Part shown: piece after piece, positions 35,801-43,461 of the stretch
Position numbering within the stretch: the first letter of the stretch is position 1
Layout: each line of letters begins with the position of its first letter
Notes under the pieces: model-generated
Told to the model about the DNA's origin: nothing
What the model saw: the letters and a program-made list of their open reading frames with translations, nothing else
The model's database searches: none
Program-made: the position numbers and the translations under genes
NCBI GenBank assembly: GCA_017450205.1
Contig: JAFSVF010000022.1
Location: 1 to 55,837 of the forward strand
Direction of reading: 5' to 3'
DNA: 55,837 nt
Source: Bacilli bacterium
GTDB lineage: Bacteria; Bacillota_I; Bacilli_A; RF39; UBA660

Positions 35801-36097
35801 GATAAAGATATGGAAGTATATATGTATGAAGAATGGTTTGAAAAACTTGCTGAAGAACTTCATATTACTAATGTAGAAAATAGAAATAATACTTTAAAAG
35901 TTGAATTACCAGAAGATGTTTCTAGTAAAATAGATGGAGAAAAACTATTCCTTATTACATATAATATTCATCCTAAATTTAGATTAAGTTATTTTAATAA
36001 AAAAATTAATATAAGTTTACCTTTATTAAATTTAGATAAACATTTCATATTCTATATTGTAGATCTATTAACTAAAATAATAGATATGATTCATTAG
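32900..36097 (+). CDS. mfd: Transcription-repair coupling factor
   Basis: 1065 residues, roughly 100 fewer than Bacillus Mfd. A UvrB-like N-terminal part is followed by the polymerase-interacting domain (GDYVVHSQHGIGIYGGI), the translocase with Walker A GDVGFGKTEVAF (about 549) and DEEQRFG (about 647), SATPIPRTLKMAMSG, and the TRCF domain at the C-terminus. It pushes stalled RNA polymerase off damaged DNA. A terminator follows. Confidence 0.97.
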   Translation: MDFLNEYFNYKNKSNISGLTEELAVLYFNEYFNRYKKNVLIVTNSLFDSNMLYQRLKTYNESACLFPMDDFLSSVAIAQSPDLKVKRLETMESLKEGNKIVITNLTGLLHYLPNKDKKHEYQLKLHINDSFDRTTFIEKLESFGYKRDSIVSATGEYAVRGYIIDIFPIESEHPIRIEFFGDDIDSIRFFNENTQLSTGNLDSFIILPFEEINTNEKSSIYDYLDNPIVFFVNRNQIELGLKKLKDDIKEYNESKDLDLNTKYMYDFDEIKFNEFINLDTVNNLKNDESYESQPIIKFKGDFEAFVDYVNKHKMNKTVVICLSKDTQIEKIKYLFDDVNIGSIVVNKINIINKKINEGFIFKDYCVISEYDISDEKISSVYKNNYKMGTKVKSFNDIKPGDYVVHSQHGIGIYGGIVPIQKQGLTRDYILINYAGNDKVYIPVEKITSIYKYNESDGHKPTINKLNSAQWAKTKMKARNRIHDISDELIKLYAARSQIEGPVFKDFAEEAIFDSQFVFTETNDQIKCIKEIDKDLTLKHPMDRLLCGDVGFGKTEVAFRGIFKAVMNGYQVAYLCPTTLLSRQQYLSAVERFKEFPINIALLNRFTSVKETNRIIKGLKSGTIDIVFGTHKLLNPEIEYKNLGLLVIDEEQRFGVSQKEKIKKIKNDVNVLTLSATPIPRTLKMAMSGLRDLSIIDTPPVNRYPVQTYVIEENDMIIKDAIYKELTRGGQVFLLYNKVQTIEDIRTKIKQLVPEARVVIAHGKMNKYELEDVVNDFIEQKYDILICTTIIETGIDIPNVNTLIVLDSDTFGLSQLYQLRGRVGRSNKIAYAYLMYKPSKILTETARKRLESIKDFTELGSGYKIAMRDLSIRGAGDMLGSEQAGFIDAIGLELYTQMLNNELKKLNGEEVDEEEEQNPLIEVSNHIKDEYVSDENIKIDIHKMINEIKDKESLEEIRREIEDRFGKIDKDMEVYMYEEWFEKLAEELHITNVENRNNTLKVELPEDVSSKIDGEKLFLITYNIHPKFRLSYFNKKINISLPLLNLDKHFIFYIVDLLTKIIDMIH

Positions 36098-36125
36098 AAA
36101 TTGGATTATTCCAATTTCTTTTTAT
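36096..36125 (+). terminator. Terminator of pth-mfd
   Basis: AGAAATTGG pairs with CCAATTTCT around ATTATT, then T-run. Confidence 0.85.
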
Positions 36126-36155
36126 TTTATATATAATTTAATTAAGGTGATGTGT

Positions 36156-36782
36156 ATGAAATTGAAGAAAATGGTTAAAGTGTTTTATATACTTGGTGTA
36201 CTATTATGTGTTTATTTAATATATAATTTTTTATTTTATAATAGTTATATAAAATATAGAACTACTGCAGTTCATTTAACTGAAAATGGTACATTATTAA
36301 CTGCACAAGTGTTTCCAAATGTAAGAGTAAGCAAAGCAATTTATATTTTAGATGATTTATTTCTTAGAAATAATTTTGAATCAATAAATAAAGAAAATGA
36401 TTCTTGGATAATAACTGATAAAGATAATATATCTTATAAATTAAAAGTAAAAGAAGTAGAAAACGATAATTATCGAATGTATCAATATACAGTTTCAAAC
36501 TTAGATAGTATTAAAGATAAAAAAATTTCAGTGTTTTCATCAACTACTAAAAAAAGAGATGCAAAAAGATTAGTAAAAAGTATAAGTAATTATGTTCCTC
36601 AATACGAAGAAATATTCTTAGTTGATGGTAATAAGAAACACGGAGTTATTTTTAAATATAATGGTGAGATAAATGCTTATATCTTTATTGGAGAAAAAAA
36701 ATATCATTTTATATTTGATAATGATTCTCTTACTTACGATTATATTATAGATTTATTAGCAACTATATCATTAGAAAAATAA
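36156..36782 (+). CDS. Membrane-anchored protein of unknown function
   Basis: 208 residues. One membrane helix near the N-terminus (about 6-27) is followed by a soluble, beta-rich part with no cysteine motif, so it is probably anchored with the bulk outside. I recognise no family. Start ATG 36156 follows AAGGTGATG. It stands alone between the mfd terminator and a bidirectional terminator. Confidence 0.7.
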   Translation: MKLKKMVKVFYILGVLLCVYLIYNFLFYNSYIKYRTTAVHLTENGTLLTAQVFPNVRVSKAIYILDDLFLRNNFESINKENDSWIITDKDNISYKLKVKEVENDNYRMYQYTVSNLDSIKDKKISVFSSTTKKRDAKRLVKSISNYVPQYEEIFLVDGNKKHGVIFKYNGEINAYIFIGEKKYHFIFDNDSLTYDYIIDLLATISLEK

Positions 36783-36805
36783 AATATATGAAGAATTCAT
36801 AATAA

Positions 36806-36838
36806 AAAAGACATTAGTAAGTATTTCTAATGTCTTTT
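36806..36838. terminator. Bidirectional terminator
   Basis: AAAAGACATTAG (36806-36817) and CTAATGTCTTTT (36827-36838) form a 12-bp stem with T-runs on both strands, between convergent genes. Confidence 0.85.
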
Positions 36839-36875
36839 GTGATTTTGTGAAATATTGTTTTTTAATTATTATTAT

Positions 36876-37559
36876 CTAATTTAAGAAAGAGTATGTAATA
36901 TATTTTGATGTTTTAATATCATACGCTGTGTTATTGTCAGGATTATATGATAACATTCCATACCCGTTTTGAAGAACATCAAATTGATTATTATTATAAG
37001 TTAATAATAATAATCTAGTTTTCCATTCGTTTAAAGGTTTATCTCCTAGTTCGCTGTCAATATTAAATTTCACTTTTAAATTTGATGTTTCATAATTTGA
37101 CATTTTGTCTAGTCCCATTTTTATAGCAAAATCCTGATCTCTTGAATCTAAAAGTTGTTTAACAGTAATTACACCGCCACTATATTTAACGTTTATAGTG
37201 TCAGTTAATTTAAAATCAATATTACTTTTTATTACCTTTTTTATTTTAAAAGAAGATATTGTTGTAGGTGTTGAATTTTTTTTGATATTTACTTCTACGT
37301 CATTTAAATATTCTCCAATAACAACTAAGTCTGCATTATCATATAGTTTGTTTATATCACCTGTTTTATATGTTGCGTTACCATTAACAACTAAATAATA
37401 ATCTTCTTCATTGTTATTATTTGATTGATTATTTATTAAATTTACATTGGTATTATAATTTAAATTATCTTTTATTATAGATTTATAATGTTTAAAAATT
37501 AATGTAAAAATACCAATAAATAATACTATTAAAATACAAAAAATTATTTTATTTTTCAT
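36876..37559 (-). CDS. Exported or membrane-anchored protein of unknown function
   Basis: 227 residues on the minus strand, against the local direction. It has an N-terminal hydrophobic segment (about 4-23), an asparagine-rich linker (NNQSNNNNEED) and a beta-rich domain with ADLVVIGEYLNDVEV and TINVKYSGG, a pattern seen in many extracellular proteins of unknown role in Bacillota. I recognise no enzyme motif. Its ribosome binding site is AAGGAG. Being opposite to its neighbours may mean later acquisition. Confidence 0.65.
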   Translation of the reverse strand: MKNKIIFCILIVLFIGIFTLIFKHYKSIIKDNLNYNTNVNLINNQSNNNNEEDYYLVVNGNATYKTGDINKLYDNADLVVIGEYLNDVEVNIKKNSTPTTISSFKIKKVIKSNIDFKLTDTINVKYSGGVITVKQLLDSRDQDFAIKMGLDKMSNYETSNLKVKFNIDSELGDKPLNEWKTRLLLLTYNNNQFDVLQNGYGMLSYNPDNNTAYDIKTSKYITYSFLN

Positions 37560-37677
37560 TATAACTCCTTCTTATTTAATTATAAATAATTATAATAAAA
37601 ATTCAATTATCATTTTTGTTATTTGATTTTAAGAATAAAAAGAGTTATTATATTTCACATTGAGGGGGTAATTGACT

Positions 37678-38022
37678 ATGAAGTTTAATCATACAACACT
37701 ACATGTATTTGAAGATGGAATAAACGATGAATTTATAATTGAATTTAGTTATAATCCTGAAGTAGATCGTGAACCAATTGCACATCTTGTAAAGGGAAGA
37801 TGGTTTATTTTACATAGTATAAATTTTGTAAGTGTATTAAATGCTGCAATTATGCAAGAAAACTATGTAAGAGCGTTAGATGGAGAATTAGAGGAAGAAG
37901 TTTCTCAAGAAGATAATCATATTTATTTTAATATTAATGATTATGCAAGTATATTATCTTTGGGAGCTAATTACTTTAAAGAACATACAATTGGAGAAAA
38001 TAAAGAATTGAAATTAAGATAA
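37678..38022 (+). CDS. Small cytoplasmic protein of unknown function
   Basis: 114 residues, no membrane segment or signal peptide; acidic, with FIIEFSYNPEVDREPIAHLV near the start. No family recognised. I use ATG 37678 after GAGGGGG. The metG T-box promoter begins inside its last codons, but there is no terminator between, so read-through into the T-box leader is possible. Confidence 0.65.
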   Translation: MKFNHTTLHVFEDGINDEFIIEFSYNPEVDREPIAHLVKGRWFILHSINFVSVLNAAIMQENYVRALDGELEEEVSQEDNHIYFNINDYASILSLGANYFKEHTIGENKELKLR

Positions 38023-38036
38023 TGTTATGTTATATT
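38008..38036 (+). promoter_or_regulatory. Promoter of the T-box / metG transcript
   Basis: -35 TTGAAA (38008-38013), 17-bp spacer, -10 TATATT (38031-38036). The -35 overlaps the end of the upstream gene. Confidence 0.7.
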
Positions 38037-38042
38037 AACAAG

Positions 38043-38250
38043 TGTTAAACGGCGAAGGAAAGAGTAGTAAATACAAGACGCGTAGAGAGTTCCTGGTTGG
38101 TGAAAAGGAATAGGGAGTATTTATGAACATGGCTCTGGAGTTTAAATCGGGTAATTTACGATATAAATTTAAAGTTGCATGATAAGTCATGAATTAAGGT
38201 GGTACCGCGGGTAATAGCTCGTCCTTAAACCTTAGTTCATGGCTTTTTTA
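38043..38250 (+). promoter_or_regulatory. T-box riboswitch controlling metG (methionine specific)
   Basis: The leader carries the conserved T-box AAGGTGGTACCGCGG (38196-38210) and stem I elements (GAGAGTTCCTGGTTGGTG and GTAAATAC/GTATTTAT). The candidate specifier is AUG at 38123 or 38129. The terminator is formed by AGTCATGAATTAAGG and CCTTAGTTCATGGCT followed by T6; the T-box region can instead form the antiterminator. Uncharged tRNA-Met should switch metG on. Confidence 0.92.
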
Positions 38251-38270
38251 TTTAGAAAGAAGGTAAAATT

Positions 38271-39815
38271 ATGGAGAAAGAAAAATATTATATTTCTACT
38301 GCAATCGCTTATACATCAGGTAAACCTCATATTGGAAACACTTATGAAATTGTACTTGCAGATGCAATTGCTAGAAATAAAAGACTTGAAGGTTATGATG
38401 TATATCTTCAAACAGGAACTGATGAACACGGAGAAAAAATTGAATTAAAAGCAAAAGAAGCAGGAGTTACACCACAAGAATATGTTGATAAAGTAGCAGG
38501 AGAAATCAAAAGTATTTGGGATTTAATGAATACTTCTTATGATAGATTTGTAAGAACTACAGATAAACATCATGAAGAAGTTGTTCAACATATCTTTAAG
38601 AAAATGTTTGATAAAGGAGATATATATCTTGGCAAATATGAAGGATGGTATTGTACTCCTTGTGAATCATTCTGGACTGAATCTCAACTTATAGATGGTA
38701 AATGTCCAGATTGTGGCAGAGAAGTTGAAAAGAAGAGTGAAGAATCATACTTCTTTAGATTATCTAAATATCAAAAACAATTAGAAGAGTTTATTGAATC
38801 ACATCCTGACTTTATTCAACCTGAAGCCAGAAAGAATGAAATGTTAAATAATTTCATTAAACCTGGTCTACAAGATTTATGTGTTTCTCGTACTGCATTT
38901 AGTTGGGGAATTCCAGTAGATTTTGATCCAAAACACGTTGTTTATGTTTGGTTAGATGCATTAACTAACTATATTACAAATATCGGATATGATGTTGATG
39001 GTAATGAAACTGAAGAATTTAGAAAGAAATGGCCAGCAGACTTACATTTAATTGGTAAAGATATAATTAGATTTCATACTATTTATTGGCCATGCTTCTT
39101 ATTTAGTTTAGATTTACCAATGCCAAAACAAGTATTTGGACATCCTTGGTTAATCATGAGTGATGGAAAGATGAGTAAATCTAAAGGTAATGTAGTATAT
39201 GCTGATGATATTGCTAATAAGTATAGTGTAGATGCACTAAGATATTTCTTCTTACATGAAATACCTTTTGCAGCTGATGGAGTTTTCTCTGAAGACTTAT
39301 TAGTTGAAAGAATTAATTCAGACTTAGCTAATATATTAGGTAATTTAGTTAATAGAACTATATCAATGTCAAATAAATACTTTGATGGTATTGTTACTAA
39401 TACTAAAGTTAAAGTTGATGAAGAAGATAATGAACTTATTACACTATGTGAAGGATTAAATGAAAAAGTTAAGAATCATATGGATAAATTAAGAATTGCT
39501 GATTCTATTGATGATATTTTTGAAGTTCTTAGAGCAGCTAATAAATACATTGATATTACTATGCCATGGGGACTTGCAAAAGATGAATCTAAGTTAGAAA
39601 GACTAAATACAGTTCTTTATAATTTAATTGAAGCCATCAGAGTAAGTGCTGTATACTTACAAGCGTTCTTACCAGAAACTTCAGAAAAGATTTTTGCTCA
39701 AATTAATACTAATATAAAAGATTATGAATCAACTAAGGAATTTGGTAAATTTGTATCAGGTACTAAATTAAATAAACCAGAAATTCTATTTGCTAGAATT
39801 GACACTACAAAATAA
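38271..39815 (+). CDS. metG: Methionyl-tRNA synthetase, short form
   Basis: 514 residues. HIGN (20-23) and KMSKSKGN (about 300) are the class I signatures, and a zinc knuckle CTPCESFW...CPDCG is present in the connective domain. It charges tRNA-Met. The protein ends after the anticodon-binding helical domain and lacks the C-terminal EMAP-type tRNA-binding/dimerisation domain found in Bacillus MetS (about 650 residues). Controlled by the T-box upstream. Confidence 0.96.
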   Translation: MEKEKYYISTAIAYTSGKPHIGNTYEIVLADAIARNKRLEGYDVYLQTGTDEHGEKIELKAKEAGVTPQEYVDKVAGEIKSIWDLMNTSYDRFVRTTDKHHEEVVQHIFKKMFDKGDIYLGKYEGWYCTPCESFWTESQLIDGKCPDCGREVEKKSEESYFFRLSKYQKQLEEFIESHPDFIQPEARKNEMLNNFIKPGLQDLCVSRTAFSWGIPVDFDPKHVVYVWLDALTNYITNIGYDVDGNETEEFRKKWPADLHLIGKDIIRFHTIYWPCFLFSLDLPMPKQVFGHPWLIMSDGKMSKSKGNVVYADDIANKYSVDALRYFFLHEIPFAADGVFSEDLLVERINSDLANILGNLVNRTISMSNKYFDGIVTNTKVKVDEEDNELITLCEGLNEKVKNHMDKLRIADSIDDIFEVLRAANKYIDITMPWGLAKDESKLERLNTVLYNLIEAIRVSAVYLQAFLPETSEKIFAQINTNIKDYESTKEFGKFVSGTKLNKPEILFARIDTTK

Positions 39816-39840
39816 CATCTCTTTTTAGAGATGTTTTTTT
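39814..39840 (+). terminator. Terminator of metG
   Basis: AACATCTC pairs with GAGATGTT around TTTTTA, followed by T. Confidence 0.85.
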
Positions 39841-39868
39841 ATGTTATACTACTTGCGAGGTGAAATAC

Positions 39869-40627
39869 ATGTTTACTGATAGTCATGCACATATATTAAA
39901 AGAGTATTATGAGTCAATTGATGATGTAATCAAAAGAGCAAAAGAAAATAAAGTAAATAGAATAATAGTAGATGCAGATTCAATAAAATCATGTTATGAA
40001 GTTCTTGAGTTATCTAGTAAATATGATAATATATATTGCTGTCTTGGAATTCATCCAGAAAATATTGATGAAGATATGGATGAATTAGATAAAATAATTG
40101 AAGAAAATAAAGATAATAGAAAGTTTATTGCTATTGGAGAAATTGGATTAGATTATTACTGGACTAAAGAAACAAAAGAAAAACAACATAAAATTTTAAG
40201 ACATCAACTTTCTTTAGCAGAAAAATATAATAAACCAGTAATAATACATTCAAGAGAAGCTACTAAAGATACAATTGATATTTTAAAAGAATTTCCTAAT
40301 GTTAAAGGAGATATTCACTGTTTTTCAGGATCATTTGAAACAGCTGAAATATATCTTAAGATGGGTTATTACATAGGTGTAGGTGGAGTATTAACTTTTA
40401 AAAATGCAAATATAAAAGACGTAATTGTTAAGTTACCTCTTGATAGATTACTTCTTGAAACTGATTCTCCATTTCTTGCACCAACTCCAAAAAGAGGAGA
40501 AACTAATGAACCAGCTAACATTCCATTAATTGCTGACTTTTTAGCAAATTTAAAAGGAATAACAATAGATGAAGTATCAAAACAAACAGAAGAAAATGTT
40601 AATAAATTATTTAATATAGGTGAATAA
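39869..40627 (+). CDS. tatD: TatD-family metal-dependent deoxyribonuclease
   Basis: 252 residues. Metal ligands and motifs are in DSHAHI (start), IAIGEIGLDYYW, IIHSREA, DIHCFSGS and LLETDSPFLAP. Members act as DNases or D-aminoacyl hydrolases. ATG 39869 follows GAGGTGA. It ends 1 bp before rsmA. The RNase M5 gene that usually stands between tatD and rsmA in Bacilli is absent. Confidence 0.94.
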   Translation: MFTDSHAHILKEYYESIDDVIKRAKENKVNRIIVDADSIKSCYEVLELSSKYDNIYCCLGIHPENIDEDMDELDKIIEENKDNRKFIAIGEIGLDYYWTKETKEKQHKILRHQLSLAEKYNKPVIIHSREATKDTIDILKEFPNVKGDIHCFSGSFETAEIYLKMGYYIGVGGVLTFKNANIKDVIVKLPLDRLLLETDSPFLAPTPKRGETNEPANIPLIADFLANLKGITIDEVSKQTEENVNKLFNIGE

Positions 40628-40628
40628 A

Positions 40629-41414
40629 ATGAATAAGAATTTTAATTTTAAAAAGAAATTTGGTCAAAATTTCTTAATTGATAAAGATAAAACGCAAAGA
40701 ATTGTTGACCTTATTAATGTATCTCCTGATGATTTAATTATCGAAATTGGTCCAGGAGCAGGTGCTTTAACTAAAAGATTAATAAAAAAGAATGCAAAAT
40801 TAATATGTTATGAAATAGATGAAGATACAAAAGAATATTTATTACCTTTAGAAAACGAAAAAACTAAAATAGTATATAAAGATTTTCTAACAGCAAATAT
40901 TCAGGAAGACATAAAAGATATTGAATACAACAATTTATATATGGTAGGTAATCTTCCATATTATATTACTACTCCTATCATTGAAAAGATTATAAAAGAA
41001 GAAGTAGATGTAAAAAAGATGGTATTTATGGTTCAAAAAGAAGTAGGAGAACGCTTCTCATCAAAACCAAATTCTAGAGAATATGGTTCAATTACTGTTT
41101 TCTTAAATTATTACTTTAATATTAAACAAGAATTTATTGTAGGAAGAAAATGTTTTAATCCAGCACCTAATGTAGATTCAATGGTTATTTCATTAAATCA
41201 AAAACCAGATAGATTAAAAGTAGATATGGTTAAGTTTGATAAACTTGTAAGAAATGCTTTTCAATTTAAAAGAAAAAATTTAAGAAATAACTTAAAATCA
41301 TATGATTTAGATAAAATTAATGAAATACTAAAAGAATATAATTTAGATATTACTCATAGAGCTGAAGAATTAGATTATAAAATATTTGTTGACATATGCA
41401 ATAAATTATTTTAA
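40629..41414 (+). CDS. rsmA: 16S rRNA (adenine1518/1519-N6,N6)-dimethyltransferase
   Basis: 261 residues. KKKFGQNFLIDKDK, IIEIGPGAGALTKRL and VGNLPYYITTPII are diagnostic (KsgA). It dimethylates two adjacent adenines late in 30S assembly. I use ATG 40629, directly after the tatD stop, with GGTGAAT as ribosome binding site. Confidence 0.96.
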   Translation: MNKNFNFKKKFGQNFLIDKDKTQRIVDLINVSPDDLIIEIGPGAGALTKRLIKKNAKLICYEIDEDTKEYLLPLENEKTKIVYKDFLTANIQEDIKDIEYNNLYMVGNLPYYITTPIIEKIIKEEVDVKKMVFMVQKEVGERFSSKPNSREYGSITVFLNYYFNIKQEFIVGRKCFNPAPNVDSMVISLNQKPDRLKVDMVKFDKLVRNAFQFKRKNLRNNLKSYDLDKINEILKEYNLDITHRAEELDYKIFVDICNKLF

Positions 41415-41443
41415 TTGCAATTTTAGCCATTATACCCTATAAT
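41415..41443 (+). promoter_or_regulatory. Promoter of spoVG
   Basis: -35 TTGCAA (41415-41420), 17-bp spacer, -10 TATAAT (41438-41443). Confidence 0.8.
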
Positions 41444-41476
41444 AAAAATATATATATATAGGAAAGGTGAGGCTCG

Positions 41477-41752
41477 ATGAAAATAACAAATGTAAGAGTG
41501 CGAGTAGTTGAGAAAGAGAATTCTAAGATGAGAGGTTTTGCATCAGTAACATTAGATGATATGTTTGCTGTTCATGACATCAGAATCCTAGAAGGAGACA
41601 ATGGTTTGTTCTTGGCAATGCCAAGCAAACAAATTGGAGAAGGAGAATATAAAGATATAGCTCATCCAATCAACCAAGAAGCTCGTCAAATGTTCAGTGA
41701 TGCTATTATCGAAGAATATAAAAAAGAATTAGCAAAAGCTGAAGAAGAATAA
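41477..41752 (+). CDS. spoVG: SpoVG regulator
   Basis: 91 residues. [42 protein letters not shown] and [11 protein letters not shown] are the family core. It binds RNA and DNA and affects septation and virulence genes in Bacillota. Its presence does not imply sporulation. It has a strong promoter and terminator of its own. Confidence 0.97.
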   Translation: MKITNVRVRVVEKENSKMRGFASVTLDDMFAVHDIRILEGDNGLFLAMPSKQIGEGEYKDIAHPINQEARQMFSDAIIEEYKKELAKAEEE

Positions 41753-41777
41753 GATGGTTTTAAACCATCTTTTTTTT
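41752..41777 (+). terminator. Terminator of spoVG
   Basis: AGATGGTTT pairs with AAACCATCT, then T8. Confidence 0.85.
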
Positions 41778-41862
41778 GTAAAAATTTATGTAAAGAATAT
41801 AAAAAAATACTCTAGTTTAATGTACATTAAGAACCCTTGTATTATATTTATTATAGGTGAAT

Positions 41863-42147
41863 ATGGTGAAAAAGTATAAATTGAGAGTAGGTTTTTATCT
41901 TTTCTTAATTGCAGGTATTTTAACAATGCTTGGTTTTTCATGTTTTAATATATGGACACAAATTTACCAAAATGAAAAGAAAGTACAAGAGCTTAACGAA
42001 AAGTATGAAAGATTAGTAGATCAAGAATATGATTTATCTGGTCAAGTAAACAAACTTCAAGATCCTGAATATGTTGCTAAATATGCAAGAGAAAAGTATT
42101 TATATACATCTGAGGGAGAAAAAATAATAGATATAGAAAAGAAATAG
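41863..42147 (+). CDS. divIC: Septum formation initiator (FtsB/DivIC family)
   Basis: 94 residues. A membrane helix at about 10-30, then a coiled coil (QNEKKVQELNEKYERLVDQE) and the family end DPEYVAKYAREKYLYTSEGE. It joins FtsL and DivIB/FtsQ in the division complex. I use ATG 41863 after AGGTGAAT. Its position between spoVG and the tmRNA is unusual compared with Bacillus, where divIC is near yabQ. Confidence 0.88.
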   Translation: MVKKYKLRVGFYLFLIAGILTMLGFSCFNIWTQIYQNEKKVQELNEKYERLVDQEYDLSGQVNKLQDPEYVAKYAREKYLYTSEGEKIIDIEKK

Positions 42148-42170
42148 TCATTTGCTTAATGACTTTTTTT
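42146..42170 (+). terminator. Terminator of divIC
   Basis: AGTCATT pairs with AATGACT around TGCTT, then T7. The ssrA -35 element lies in this hairpin. Confidence 0.8.
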
Positions 42171-42180
42171 ATGTTATTAT
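42152..42180 (+). promoter_or_regulatory. Promoter of ssrA
   Basis: -35 TTGCTT (42152-42157), 17-bp spacer, -10 TATTAT (42175-42180); start expected at about 42188-42193. Confidence 0.7.
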
Positions 42181-42192
42181 TATTTCACATAT

Positions 42193-42563
42193 GGGGTCGT
42201 AATTGGTTTCGACAAATTACAGTCCTGTATTAGTTGCAAGTGGTCGGTAACCTAATTACCAACAATTAAAATTAACTGACAATAACAGTAATATGACTTT
42301 AGCTTTCGCCTAGTCGAAAGCCTTCACATACAGTTTGTGATGGAGTGCTCATAAAGTAATCGTCCGTAGTTATTTTATGGGTTCATATATACGGAATATA
42401 TTATTACTTCTCGTCCTAAGTTGTAATGAAGAATTCTATTAGGAATAGTAAATCTTAGTTTGTTAGATACTTTTGGATTTATGAAATTTTATTTCTAACT
42501 AAACTTGTAGACGCTAATATATGAGTATTTTGGACGGGAGTTCGAATCTCCCCGGCTCCACCA
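42193..42563 (+). ncRNA. ssrA: Transfer-messenger RNA
   Basis: 371 nt. The tRNA-like ends pair: 5' GGGGTCG with 3' CGGCTCC, then ACCA encoded; the T-arm is GGGAGTTCGAATCTCCC, and the 5' region GTAATTGGTTTCGAC is typical. The reading frame resumes at GAC 42278 (after ATTAACT) and ends at TAG 42311, giving the tag (A)DNNSNMTLAFA. With SmpB it rescues stalled ribosomes. A terminator follows. Confidence 0.97.
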
Positions 42564-42575
42564 TTTTGTAATAAT

Positions 42576-42599
42576 AAGAATCTTTAAGGATTCTTTTTT
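42576..42599 (+). terminator. Terminator of ssrA
   Basis: AAGAATC pairs with GATTCTT around TTTAAG, then T-run. Confidence 0.8.
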
Positions 42600-42600
42600 A

Positions 42601-42629
42601 TTGACTAAAAATTTCCTTAATGATAGTAT
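42601..42629 (+). promoter_or_regulatory. Promoter of the 42657 gene
   Basis: -35 TTGACT (42601-42606), 17-bp spacer, -10 TAGTAT (42624-42629). Confidence 0.6.
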
Positions 42630-42656
42630 ATTTAACTGTTTGAGGAGATATAAACA

Positions 42657-43382
42657 ATGGAAATTTTAAACAATTATGGAATGACAGTAAAAGAAAAGAG
42701 AGATTTAATTACTCAATTAAATCGTTATGTGAATTATACAAATAATTTAAGTTTACCTACATATGATTATCTAATGCAATTAATTAACTTAGAAAAATCT
42801 GCATTAGAAGAAACACCAAATCTTTTAGATTTAGTATCATTTAAGAATTCAGAAATCTTTAAAGATATAGTTACATACAATATATATTCTTTAGCCCAAC
42901 ATTATTGTGAAGACAAAAGTAATACTATTCTTCAAGAGGAAATGGATAATGTAAAAATTCTATCTTATGGAATTAAAGTATTTGACTACTCAAAATTATA
43001 TGGATTAGATAATGGAGAAGTAGGTTTTTATCAAAAAGTATATGATTCAGAGTATATTGATATGATGGATGAACAAATTGAAGAAAAACTAAATGAATTA
43101 TATAGAACATGTTATACATCAGGAGAATGTAATGATATTCTTAAAAAAGAAATTGAAAAACTAGAACATCAATTAAAAGATTTAAGATATAGAAATATTC
43201 CTAATAAAGAAGAACAAATAGAGTTAGATATCTATAAAACTAATTATGATTCATTAATTGATTTATATCATATTAGTGATAAAGGATTCGAAGAAGCTAA
43301 GAATTACGGAAATATAAAGAAAAAAACTTTATCTAAAGATGTTAATGGATTTAGAATATATAATTATAAAAAATATTTTTAA
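42657..43382 (+). CDS. Protein of unknown function, helical, cytoplasmic
   Basis: 241 residues, acidic, with no membrane helix or signal peptide. The middle to end (about 140-190: MDEQIEEKLNELYR and KKEIEKLEHQLKDLRYR) is likely coiled coil. No family recognised. ATG 42657 follows TGAGGAGAT. It has its own promoter and terminator. First of a run of unrecognised genes after ssrA. Confidence 0.75.
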   Translation: MEILNNYGMTVKEKRDLITQLNRYVNYTNNLSLPTYDYLMQLINLEKSALEETPNLLDLVSFKNSEIFKDIVTYNIYSLAQHYCEDKSNTILQEEMDNVKILSYGIKVFDYSKLYGLDNGEVGFYQKVYDSEYIDMMDEQIEEKLNELYRTCYTSGECNDILKKEIEKLEHQLKDLRYRNIPNKEEQIELDIYKTNYDSLIDLYHISDKGFEEAKNYGNIKKKTLSKDVNGFRIYNYKKYF

Positions 43383-43410
43383 AATACTACTTGAAGTAGT
43401 ATTTTTTATT
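43382..43410 (+). terminator. Terminator of the 42657 gene
   Basis: AAATACTAC pairs with GTAGTATTT around TTGAA, then T-run. The next promoter's -35 starts at its end. Confidence 0.85.
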
Positions 43411-43437
43411 GATTTTATTAAATTGAAAATGTATTAT
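43409..43437 (+). promoter_or_regulatory. Promoter of the 43462 gene
   Basis: -35 TTGATT (43409-43414), 17-bp spacer, -10 TATTAT (43432-43437). Confidence 0.7.
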
Positions 43438-43461
43438 ATAGACTAATTTAAAGGAGTTTAT

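Noticed and set aside
38239-38448. Frame starting in the T-box terminator
   Set aside because: Overlaps metG out of frame and starts in the regulatory hairpin.
41477-41752. Evidence for sporulation from spoVG and ricT
   Set aside because: Both genes are common in non-sporulating Bacillota, and no other sporulation gene is in the window.
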